Assembly (NCBI RefSeq): GCF_001638985.1
Contig: NW_017265136.1
Location: 1,446,726-1,510,725 of the forward strand
Reading direction: 5' to 3'
Source: Phycomyces blakesleeanus NRRL 1555(-)
Lineage: Eukaryota; Mucoromycota; Mucoromycetes; Mucorales; Phycomycetaceae
DNA: 64,000 nt
A program made the position numbers and the translations under genes. Position 1 is the stretch's first letter; each line of letters opens with the position of its first letter. Of this stretch, positions 36,087 through 46,763 are shown piece after piece. Below the pieces are notes generated by a model that ran no database searches, had not been told where the DNA came from, and saw nothing but the letters and a program-made list of their open reading frames with translations.

Positions 36087-37530
36087 CTACTTTTCTTGCA
36101 TATCTCCTTGGGGAGTATTGAGGTCATTTACTCCTCTGATGTGTTCTGCGACAATCTTTTGTTGTCCCGTGGCAGGATCAACAGCTACGATTTTGTCCAC
36201 ATGGTAGTAGGCGTTCTCCCCAATTTCGGCAGCATCCAGACCGCGGATTTCGCCTTCAAGATCGACGCGGAGAGACAGACCAGGAATACGGTCCATGATG
36301 ATTAGGATGAGATAGGTGATGAAGAAAGACCATGCAGCACCGGCAGTAGCATCTGCGAGTTGATGAGGAAACTGGATCCAATTGTGGTTCATCCAACCAC
36401 CTTCGATTTCAGTTGCTCCGTCCAAGGCAGCGATATATTTTTCAGCGAAAATGCCGGTCAAGAGACTGCCAATATATCCACCAACGCCGTGCACAGCAAA
36501 TACGTCGAGAGCATCGTCAAAGTTGAGCCAGTGTTTGAGGTGAACGGCCAAATTGCAGGCAACAGCCCCTAAAAAGCCAATGGCAACAGCTGGTCCAGGA
36601 CCGACAAAGCCAGAGGCAGGAGTGATGGCCACCAAGCCAGCTACAGCGCCTGAACAGAAACCGAGGGCAGAGAATTTGCGCTCAATACGATAGTCGATGC
36701 ACATCCAGGTAATTGCACCTACAGCAGCAGCAAGGTTTGTGACTACACAAGCCATTGCGGCACGGAGGTTTCCAGAAAGAGCTGAGCCGCCATTGAATCC
36801 AAACCAACCGAACCACAGAAGTGCAGTACCCAGCACAACATTGGACATGTTGTGAGGCTTAAAGTCATTAGAATGACCATGGCCCTGACGTTTTCCAAGG
36901 ACTAAAGCATAGGCTAAACTGGCAAATCCACTGGAAATGTGAACAGGGGTTCCACCAGCAAAGTCGAGGCCACCAAGTTTGGCACTCCAACCATTGGGAT
37001 TCCAGGTCCAGTAAGCGATGGGGTCGTATACAACAGTGGACCAAATAAACATAAACAAAACCATTGGTAACAGACGGCCGCGCTCAGCTGCAGATCCGAT
37101 AGCAAGGGCAGGTGTAAGGGCTGCAAACATGCATTGATATATGCAGAACACAAGATCAGGGAGTTTACTGCTTCCAATAGATGGTTCTCCTAATACTCCA
37201 CGCAAGAAAGCGTTGTCAAGATTTCCAAGGAAAATAGAGCCGGTTTTACTAAAAGTTAGACTGTATCCCCATATAAACCACTATAAAACGTATTGATGGT
37301 TAGATATATATATATATATAGTAGGTATTGGCATTGTCATTAGTATTTACCTGACAAGTGACAACTACAAGAGAGAGTACGCAACAGACAATAAGCGAGA
37401 GTGCGTTTTTTGATCTGGCCATTCCCGAGTAAAAGTAGCCAACGCCGGGTATCATGAGCCATACAAGTGCTGTAGAGGTGAGGATCCATCCAATGTCTCC
37501 TGGAGAGTATTCTGGTGTTGGTGTATCCAT
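36087..37530 (-). CDS. Ammonium transporter (AMT/MEP/Rh family)
   Basis: Plasma-membrane ammonium permease of 457 residues from exons 37530-37351 and 37280-36087. The N-terminus GDIGWILTSTALVWLMIPGVG with YFYSGMARSKNALS is characteristic. Other hallmarks are SAAERGRLLPM, DFAGGTPVHISSGFASLAYA (first pore histidine region), WFGWFGFNGGSAL and DDALDVFAVHGVGGYIGSLLTG (second pore histidine). Eleven helices are expected. The cytoplasmic tail is short (~65 residues) and hydrophilic. Upstream GATA motifs suggest nitrogen control. The gene is convergent with HUT1, 289 bases apart. Confidence 0.95.
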
Positions 37531-37639
37531 TTGATAAAAAGAAGTAAGAGTGTTGAGAGTTTGACAGAGAGAAGAGGGCTTGGATATATATATGTGTGGG
37601 GAAACCTTTGTGCTCACCATTTTTTTAGGTGTCAATCAT

Positions 37640-37701
37640 TGATAAGAGATATTTGGGCAAGATAGGCATTGCGGGTGACCAAAAACGTTAGATCTTTATC
37701 A
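37640..37701. promoter_or_regulatory. GATA-factor motifs upstream of the ammonium transporter
   Basis: TGATAAGA at 37640-37647 and TTTATCAG at 37695-37702 lie 110-170 bases upstream of the ammonium transporter start. HGATAR sites bind AreA/Gln3-type activators that switch on ammonium permeases under nitrogen limitation in other fungi. Such short motifs are frequent in AT-rich DNA, so this is only suggestive. Confidence 0.35.
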
Positions 37702-37702
37702 G

Positions 37703-38356
37703 AATGTGCAGCTGTTTTCGGGTCGATGAGTGGTAACCAATCACCAAGGGCGACGGTATCTCGACAAGACAATTCATTCTTTTTTATGTTAAAACTAGGT
37801 TATCCAATAGAATCATGACAGTCCAAGCATGGAGACTTGTGTTGCCATCTTGTTTCCTTTCTACTTTACCAATACCATGTTTACTTGATTTTATACCATC
37901 GTACAACCCCACCGGAATCCCCGGTTCGTAAACCGCCTTATCTTTTTCAACCAGTTTGAGTTATTTTTCTGGAAGGACAAGAAGCGAAACCCCTTTTCTT
38001 TGTTGGTCATGTGTTTGTTATATATATCTAGAGTCTTTAATCGTTATCTTTCTGATCCCAAATGCAATGGTCAATAGCCTATACATTTCACCTAAAAGCG
38101 TTCGGTTATTCAAACAAAAATGTCTTTTTTTTTTAGATGGAACACAAATTCATAGCATTTATATATCTTTCTTGGTTGATATTGACTGGCATGTATTGAT
38201 ATAACCTTGTGTTGATCACATTTGTGTGTGTGTGTGTGTGTGTATGTATTTTGAAAGGCTTGAATTCAAAAGAAACAGGTTAAAGATAATGACTTTTATT
38301 TATTATTAATTAAATGTAATTAAATTAATACGATTTTGTTTCCATAGTAACAAATT
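37703..38356. other. Intergenic, no gene seen
   Basis: About 650 bases with a TG microsatellite at 38220-38244. One 82-codon plus-strand frame (37956-38204) has no recognisable motif. Confidence 0.5.
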
Positions 38357-38929
38357 AGGGACCTTGGACACATCATATAAAACTTATTTAGACGGAGATT
38401 GTGCTCTTAAAAAGGAATAGTGTGTTTCAAAATCGCGTTATTTTATATGATATAAAAACATGATATAAAATATTTTACATCATATAAAAAGATGATATAA
38501 AATGTGTTGACCAATCATCTTTCGATATTTTGTGCTGTTAAACTAACGATGGCATAAAACTTGAAATAAAGAACAAATTATGTTTTCAAGTAAGCATATA
38601 AAGAAGTCCATATAGCCCCAGCATTAGGTTTTTTCCCCATTATTTGCGCAAGCATTCTACGTATACAAATATTAATTAGTATCTATTAGCTTTAATGTCT
38701 AAAAAATTAAACAGCTATTACAGTTTGAGGATAAAAAGTAACAAACTTTGGTTCGCACTAATTACATGATTTTAAGTTCGTGAGTTTAGTAAATTAACAT
38801 GGCCAATAAATGCAATATCACACATTTTCATTGTATATGGAAGCCTTGGATGTGAAACATGAGACCGTATAAAACTACATATATGGTTAAATGTTTCAAA
38901 AAAAATTATATGATGTGTCCAAGGTCCCT
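38357..38929. mobile_element. MITE family A, copy 2 (573 bp)
   Basis: The left end AGGGACCTTGGACACATCAT is mirrored at the right end as ATGATGTGTCCAAGGTCCCT, a near-perfect inverted repeat. TA dinucleotides flank the GGGACC and GGTCCC cores, as expected for a TA target duplication. It is the longer relative of the element at 20109-20573. The additional ~105 bases sit between two direct copies of CATCATATAAAA (about 38371 and 38485), so copy 1 may have lost them by recombination. It has no coding frame. Confidence 0.9.
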
Positions 38930-39136
38930 ATTGACTACATTGAAGAATATGCTGGTTAGATTACCATATTTGTTTTCCTTATAAAGATATATAAGAAACC
39001 TATGATATCATCAAGTCCCATCTTTTGCACAACATATACGTGAGCGGTGTTTATTTTTTATTTTATTTTCTTCTTTTTTTGGTGGTTTTGTTCTGTTCTG
39101 TTACTACAAGCTATATACAAAAATACATTCAAAACA

Positions 39137-39667
39137 ATGTGGAGAAGAGATCATTATCTTCATCATGGCACGATTACCAATAACCAACGATCATCTCCTC
39201 TTCCTTCAGATCGCCTTCTCAATCCACATCAGAACAATAGAAACACTACTACATCTTGGCAGGGCTACTCCAACCAGTCTCAGTCCAATACCCCTGTGAT
39301 GACTAATAATCTTTTGTTGAGAAAAAAGCCGTTCAGTCCACTAAGTGGCTGCAGCAGCATTAGTGAAATATACGGTGGAAACGAATTTGATATTTTTGGT
39401 AGCGAACAGAGCCAAGTTGATAGCATCAATCATGATGTTTCACGTTGTCAAGATAGGCTTATTATTTGTCTTGAAAAGAAAACCCCCACACAAGAACAGG
39501 TTCGTTACCAACTTCTGAAACGTAAGCGCAGTGTGTCTTCAGACCCACCCGTTAGGAGCGGTGGCGTTTTTCTTGAGCCTACCGCATCAATCAATTCACC
39601 CGTCAACTTTTTCAAGCCAAACCCAAAACAAAAAGATAACCTAGAGCACCAGTTTATGTACCTCTAA
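39137..39667 (+). CDS. Hypothetical protein, Ser/Asn/Gln-rich
   Basis: Intronless 176-residue frame starting at MWRRDHYLHHG (context ACAATGTGG). It is hydrophilic with a low-complexity N-terminal half rich in Asn, Ser and Gln. A more ordered middle contains GCSSISEIYGGNEFDIFGSE and LIICLEKKTPTQEQVRYQLL, and the C-terminus is basic then acidic. No family is recognised. The in-frame Phe-rich extension upstream of this ATG is T-rich leader DNA and probably untranslated. The composition is distinct from the surrounding noise, so a real but lineage-restricted protein is likely. Confidence 0.5.
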   Translation: MWRRDHYLHHGTITNNQRSSPLPSDRLLNPHQNNRNTTTSWQGYSNQSQSNTPVMTNNLLLRKKPFSPLSGCSSISEIYGGNEFDIFGSEQSQVDSINHDVSRCQDRLIICLEKKTPTQEQVRYQLLKRKRSVSSDPPVRSGGVFLEPTASINSPVNFFKPNPKQKDNLEHQFMYL

Positions 39668-40915
39668 CTTGTTCCTCACTGTATTTTGTTTTTTTTTTTG
39701 CATATTCACCACCCACCACTCTATATATCTCCTTACTCTACTCTGCACTGTTTTGTTATTTTGTTGCCATTATATTATTATTACCACTATTATTACTGTT
39801 ATTATTATTATTATTATTACTACTATTGCATTTGCATTTGCATTTATATATCATTAATTTTTTTTTACATGTTACATGTCTGTTATTTTATTTTTTTGGA
39901 GTCGCAGTAACAAGAAACAAAAATCCCTGCATTTTTGTGAAATGCAATAAATGAATAATTCCTTACAAAAACAATTGGATAGATTCAATATATGTATATA
40001 GATCTATTCCTAAGCGATTCCCCATAATACAATGGTTACATAACACACACTATTTTATTCGTACAGAAAACATGCCAAATACTTCTCTCTTTGGTATATA
40101 CATAAAAAAAGGGGGGTGACAGAAAATTTTAAATATCTAATCTTCGACACTATTATTTTATTGATATCTGTCCAAACCTGGATTCATCCCGAGGGTTCAA
40201 TGTACCCCAATCGTCTTACTGGATAGAATAGATAATCCCTCGAAGATTGCATTCCCAAATCATCAGACGGAGCTCATATTAAATACACGTCTTTGTGCTT
40301 AAAGCCAATTTATATTATTCAATACTATGGATCTAAAGCTCAAATAAACTATTACTTGCCTTCATATATAGTCACGTACAACCATTATCTGCAAGAAAGC
40401 AAAAGAAAGAAAGTCATGTTCCATACCTTGGTGTAATAAAAAAAACATACGCACACATATATATGTGCTTGTCCGGCGCCATTGCCCGAATATCAAATGC
40501 CATTTTATTGATAGCTTTGGCACCAATAATCAAATGATATTCTATCTGATGTTCCCTAAATTCTTTTTTGCGCTCTACTGGAGCGTGTTAATATCACATA
40601 ATGTACATAACATCTAAAGATTATCACTTATCGCTGGTAGGACCATCTTGGTCTACTACAGCAAGATAACAGTTGTATTCGATTGCACACAAAATCACGT
40701 ATATCAATCACATAACATTAGGCATATTCCTACAATTCTTTTAATTAATGCACATTATTGAATATATTTTGGCAGTTACTTTTTTTTTGTGTATTGCTTT
40801 TGGAATTTACTGAGAGGTTATGTGTGCGTTAAATCCACAATTCTTTAATCAGGCACAGTTTCGCTACTTTTGATTGGCGGACTTACGTGAAATAACGAGA
40901 GAGTAGAGGAGAGAA
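39668..40915. other. Intergenic, microsatellite-rich
   Basis: It contains (TTA)n at 39775-39826, CATTTG repeats at 39828-39845, and otherwise unremarkable AT-rich DNA up to the DPM1 promoter. No gene is supported. Confidence 0.5.
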
Positions 40916-40931
40916 GGGGGGGGGGGGGGGG
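40916..40931 (+). promoter_or_regulatory. G16 homopolymer in the DPM1 promoter
   Basis: Sixteen consecutive G residues followed by TGGCGGCCGGG, ending about 50 bases before the DPM1 start codon. It is exceptional in this AT-rich window. It could form a G-quadruplex or be partly a homopolymer sequencing artefact. Confidence 0.6.
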
Positions 40932-40961
40932 TGGCGGCCGGGAATGATATGCAGTTTTTAG

Positions 40962-42092
<1,131 letters not shown>

Positions 42093-42141
42093 ACTTTCTC
42101 TACCTCTTCAAATTTACATAAAACATCTTTATTTATTTTAT

Positions 42142-43274
42142 TTACTCTGATTTATTGTGGTGGGAAACATAGTCTTTGTACTCTCTACAAGCCAAGAATA
42201 CAGGAAGTGTAACCGAGGCAGATAAGATGGGAGTAAGAACAATCAAGGCGAGAACTTGATATGGGATCGACTGTTTTGTTTTGACGCTGTCAACAGCCAT
42301 CCAGAACATACAAATAAGGTTGACACACAGAATGTCAGAGCTGATACTCGACTGTGCAGGATGACTAAAGAAAGTCGCGGATAGCTGGTGTATAATATCC
42401 ATTGCAGTACTCTTGGGTGGCAGAGAGACGATCGCTTCGAACCATTGTTGACAGTACAGAATCAGATTGGCGCCTGTAGCAAGCATATACGTGGCAATAG
42501 TCACAATAATTGATAAAAGATCCCCTCCTTCTGCCGACTTGGCATCTGAATCAGGTTTATATACAAGAGGGATAATCAAAAGAGCGTGCATAACAAGAAG
42601 AGTTGGCATGAATTGAGGCGTTTCGGCAACAAACGGCGATAACACTACTGTCACAAGTCCACCAAGTACAGATCCTAGCAGCACGACAGAGAATTTTCTA
42701 GAAGGCTGGTATGGGATTTTTGTGGGAGAGATGCACATAACTGCAAAAAAGAGAGCTGTAGCTACAGATATGGCTACCACTTGGCCCAATAGCATGAATG
42801 CCCATGCATAAGGAATTTTCCGGCGTGCTCCTAAAAGAGTTGATGAGTCATTTGACGGGTCATAATGTTTGCATTACCCTCAATAGCAAGAAGAGGCGTC
42901 CAAACTGCTACAGTGAATGTACACAGCTGATGACTCCACAACCATTGCCAAATTCCCACATTAACTGTTCTCCAGGCATCATCAAAAAGCGACACGTCAT
43001 GAAGCCAATGGGACACTTTATTAAGAGTACTTTCGATGTGCGTAGGGTTAGAAGCGTTCCAGGTTTGATAACTGTGGTTGAAAAAAGCAAGCATATAGGT
43101 CCATGTTGAAGCAAATGCCAGAATTGCAAGTGCAATAAAGCCGAATGGTGCAAGTGTAGACTGACGAAGAGAATTGTAGACCAATGGCCAGATACGCCAA
43201 ACCAGTAGTCCGATCAAGACAAAGTAAGAGGCAAGAATTCCAATATCACAAGGATAATCTATGGTTTCGACCAT
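42142..43274 (-). CDS. Polytopic membrane protein, uncharacterised
   Basis: Two exons (43274-42878, 42830-42142) separated by a 47-base intron (donor GTAATG, branch-like TGACTCAT, acceptor TTTTAG) give 361 residues. About eight hydrophobic segments are visible, for example ILASYFVLIGLLVWRIWPLV, FIALAILAFASTWTYMLAFF, WAFMLLGQVVAISVATALFF and VLALIVLTPILSASVTLPVF. A longer soluble loop with HWLHDVSLFDDAWR sits between the second and third segments. No signal peptide or catalytic motif is recognised. The role is unknown. It is convergent with DPM1, with only 49 bases between stops. Confidence 0.75.
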
Positions 43275-43473
43275 ATTCGTGTATCTAGTGTGTATGTGTG
43301 TGATAAAGAAAGAAAGGGAGAAAGAGAGGCTTCAAAGAACAAGAACAGTGAAAGTTTTTTTTTTTTTTTTTGGAAAATGAGTTTTTGATTTGCTTGCTTT
43401 GAACTTATGGAATTTGCAGTGTATTGTATACGTATATGTACAATCTCAGCTAGATGAGATAAATAGAGGGTTG

Positions 43474-45522
43474 TTATACTTCTATCAATATAACAGTACA
43501 GTCGTCATAATCCTGGAGAGTTGAATCATAAAAACCATGGCGGCTCTCTCGATTAGCAAATAAACGGGTAGTGTAGAGTAATGATTCATTGGTAATTGTA
43601 GGAGTAAGCAAGGGACTGAGTGTACGTGCGATGGCCTTATTTTGTCGATCTGCAGATTTTTCATACATATAATCAAATGTACCGTCTGTGCTCATAAATA
43701 AAAAATTCTTTTTTTCTCGAATCCCGTTACGAGCGATCCTGAAAAATTTGACGTCTGGCTCACACGAAATGATTTTGCTGGAGTCGTCCATCTTGAAGTC
43801 AAGATCACCACACGATCGAGCTACGTTAAGGGAAGGAACTTTGGCCTCTCTTGAACGTATCTTTTCAAAGGGGTTTTTGATCTTCTTTGGCTCTGGAAAT
43901 GGATCGCATTGTATAATACCAGGATGATCTCGCGGCCGAATCCGGGCATGCTTTAAAGATATGCGACGGGCCGTACGATTGCATTTATCTTTCAAAGTAT
44001 CAAAATCTACTTTGATCACCCTATTCTGGACAGCATCGACAAATTCTCCTCCGTGTTCAATAATTTCTCTTGCAAGATATTCTAAATACGGTTTATGATC
44101 TTGGGATGCAAATATCACTTCCATGGCACAATCACTGCCTGACTGTACATCTTTCCCAACAGATGGTTTCTCCATTAGAACAGTCCTTGAATCACCCACA
44201 TTTACATTGATCATCCAATCTCCAAAGAATATGTTAATTATTAATGTACATCCATCATTGTCCCCTTGACCATTATGTTGGAGCTGTGTACGCTTGAGCC
44301 TGAGATATTCTTCGTCTAACTCATTCACCATCAGTTTAATATCACGCTCAAAACAAATATGAATGCTTTTGCTGCTGAAGTTCTCTGGCGAATAATGAGC
44401 ACAGAGTTTTCGTACTGCTGCAGGTGTCTTTTCAACAAAGAATTCGGCACACCCATGGCCGCCGTGTCCATCTGCCAGGATAAACATGCGTCCCACAGAA
44501 ACTTGTGTATTGTTGATTGGTAGGATAACTTCTGCTACTTTGAACTTATCTTCACAGTGTGATTTTCGAATTTTGGTTTTTTCTTGAGATCTGAATCGTG
44601 GATAAGAATATCCTGTTTGCTGTGATGCTGCAAATTGTGTTGCAATGCCGTACTCTTTACGTATCGGTTCAATGCATCCAGTATATTCGGGAGGGCATGA
44701 GTCCAAAGACCAGCTTAGGATTGTCTCATCCACTACCTCGGGTGATTTCTCTACCCTTGTTCCCAAGGCAATAAATTTAATCTCGCTGGATTCCTTTTCT
44801 TTTTTGTACCTATCTCCACCAACGGAACTTTTCTTACGTTGGTTCTTTGTCTACGGGAGCTTTGCGATGAATAGGCTTTGCCCGTGTTTTATTTATTCTT
44901 GATCTTCGTCGATCTGTCCGTACTGCTGTTTCCGGAGAGTAAAATACTGGTGTTCTTCTCTGTCTTTTACCGCTCAATTCCAACTCTCCATTTTCTTTCT
45001 CATCTTCTTCCATAGGATCGGAGCTGTCTGAAGAGGGTTGTATTGTGACTGGCTCTTGAGGGATGCATTTGATATCTGGCAATGTGGTACCATTAAGTAC
45101 AGTCGAGGCAATACGATATGTAACCCATCGTCCGGACTCGTCCTTGTCAATATCAAAAGGATCTTCTTCTTCGAGCTGTCTAGCTGTCTTGCGTGAAAAA
45201 GATATGATGCCTTGTACGGTACTTTTCGGAGTTTCGCCCCTACAAGAACAATGATTGCGCCAACAAGTCAGTCAGTTGTACGATCCTGTCAACCACGCTC
45301 TCTCCATTCTCACTTTACAAAAAATAAAAAAGTAAAAAACAAAGAGGCTTACTTTAATGCCAAAAGTTTCATGCTTCGAACAGCCATTACTAATTGGGCT
45401 GCACTCATGGGTTGGTTACCATGGTAAAAAAGTGCAGCTATAATTTTCATAAAGGAAGCATTTTTTCTCAATGTATCTGAAATCTGTAATTGGCTAAGTT
45501 CTGTGTCAATCGTGTGTTTCAT
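43474..45522 (-). CDS. GDS1-like winged-helix / PP2C phosphatase fusion
   Basis: Exons 45522-45353, 45239-44838 and 44785-43474 join in phase to 627 residues. The N-terminal ~90 residues resemble the winged helix of fungal GDS1 or HARE-HTH domains: IIAALFYHGNQPMSAAQLVM, then LKGETPKSTVQGIISFS and GRWVTYRIA. A basic, acidic-spaced linker (RRRSRINKTRAKP) follows. From about residue 205 comes a PP2C metal-dependent Ser/Thr phosphatase with ADGHGGHG, NVGDSR, LNVARSCGDLDFK, FMSTDGTFDYM and the final DYDDCTVILIEV, so the metal-binding aspartates are present. The phosphatase frame has no usable ATG of its own, which is why the genes are joined. The 52-base last intron lacks an obvious branch point and is the weak link. 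The start is the first in-frame ATG; upstream the frame reaches a stop without one. Confidence 0.7.
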
Positions 45523-45746
45523 GCTAGCTTTGAGACCCAAATGTTCTTGATTCAGGTGTTGTGATGCCAACGCTTGCAAGAACGAGCGAGGCAAGGCGAC
45601 ACTTTTGCGGCTATTTGATGTACCGGACTCGCGTGACGTCAATCTTCTAATCTTTGTACTCCGGGTTCTTCTCCTCCTTCACCCCTTAAAGCTGTGCTGG
45701 TATTCTTTTTCAGTTTCTTATATTCTTTTTCTCGAAGCTTAAAGCG
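45523..45746. promoter_or_regulatory. Shared divergent promoter with perfect CRE/ATF site
   Basis: The 224 bases between the winged-helix/PP2C start and the CUE1-like start contain the full palindrome TGACGTCA at 45634-45641, the consensus of ATF/CREB-type bZIP factors. It sits roughly midway, about 110 bases from each start codon. Confidence 0.6.
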
Positions 45747-46763
45747 ATGAATGACGGCGTATCCATTATAGTAGCAGTGATTCTCATTCTCATCGCAATG
45801 CGATGGATGTTAGGTACAGTTCATCTACACTAATTCGCTGGTTATTTTAATTAATTTATACACCTTTTTCTTCTTCCTTACTATAATGCAGGAGGATCAC
45901 AACCAACCAACCAGTCGCCAGGCCAGCGTAGACCTATCGCCCGACGACAACACAGAGTTACACCACAGATGGTATTTTAGTACTATTACATATTGGACAG
46001 TGAATTAAAAATTTAGTTTTACTAGGTGGAGATGGTTCTCGCCATGTTCCCAGATATTCCCCAACCTGCAATTATAGCTGATCTTCAAAGAACTGGTGCT
46101 GTTGAGACAACAGTTGATAATGCACTGCGCAATGGAGGGCTCCCAATGGTGAGAATTTAGACATGGATTTACTTTTGTTTTCAACTATTAATATCTTTCT
46201 CTCTTTGTCTTTATTTTTTGTCTTTCTTATAGCCTGTCAGTCATTCCAGCACTCCACCTTCTGGAAGTAGCTCTTCATCTAACAGTGCCCGTAAATCCCC
46301 TGTACACACCAACCTCATTCAGCGCTATAATCTCGACTCTAAAAATACAGAAAAGGAATCTCTTTCCGAGCCACCTAAAGTGTGGGAGGCTAGTGCTGAT
46401 AAGCGACAGGAGATGTTGAGAAAACGTAAAGAGTTTATGGTTCTACAAGCAAGAAAGTAAGTCTAAGGAAGTCATTTTTCTTTGGCTTGATTTGGGATGA
46501 TTGGCTTATGGAATGTTTTTTTTAAACTCAACAGGAAGTTGGCAGAGGAGCAGAAGAGAAAAGAAGAAGAGAAAAAGGCAGAATTGCTTCCTACTGAAAA
46601 TGTTGCTGAGCCAGAGAAAAACCAGTTAAAGGAAACTAGTTCACCAAATTATGAAGATATGTCTGTTGACGAACTTAATGATCTTGGACCAGAACAAAAA
46701 CGACAGCATATGCTGGAAGCTCTAGAACGGAGAAAGCTGGCTACTGGAGAAAACGCCCTATAA
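45747..46763 (+). CDS. CUE1-like ER-membrane ubiquitin-binding protein
   Basis: Five exons (45747-45813, 45892-45971, 46026-46148, 46233-46456, 46535-46763) give 240 residues, close to the size of Cue1. An N-terminal hydrophobic anchor (VSIIVAVILILIAMRWML) occupies residues 5-22. A CUE domain follows at about 47-90: VEMVLAMFPDIPQPAIIADL with the conserved M-F-P, then TVDNALRNGG in place of the usual D-x-L-L. A Ser-rich linker and a charged helical C-terminus (ARKKLAEEQKRKEEEKK) end the protein, in the position of the Ubc7-binding region of Cue1. The likely role is recruiting the E2 Ubc7 to ER-associated degradation. The last helix pair (LGPEQKRQHMLEALERRKLA) looks conserved. Confidence 0.85.

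Noticed and set aside
37531..37635. N-terminal extension of the ammonium transporter
   Set aside because: The in-frame upstream ATG would add 35 polar residues before the extracellular N-terminus that family members begin with; the downstream ATG (MDTPTPEYSPG) fits.
44766..44839. Separate PP2C gene starting at a TTG codon near 44766
   Set aside because: Fungal initiation at TTG is very unlikely; splicing to the upstream exons gives an ATG and a consistent phase.
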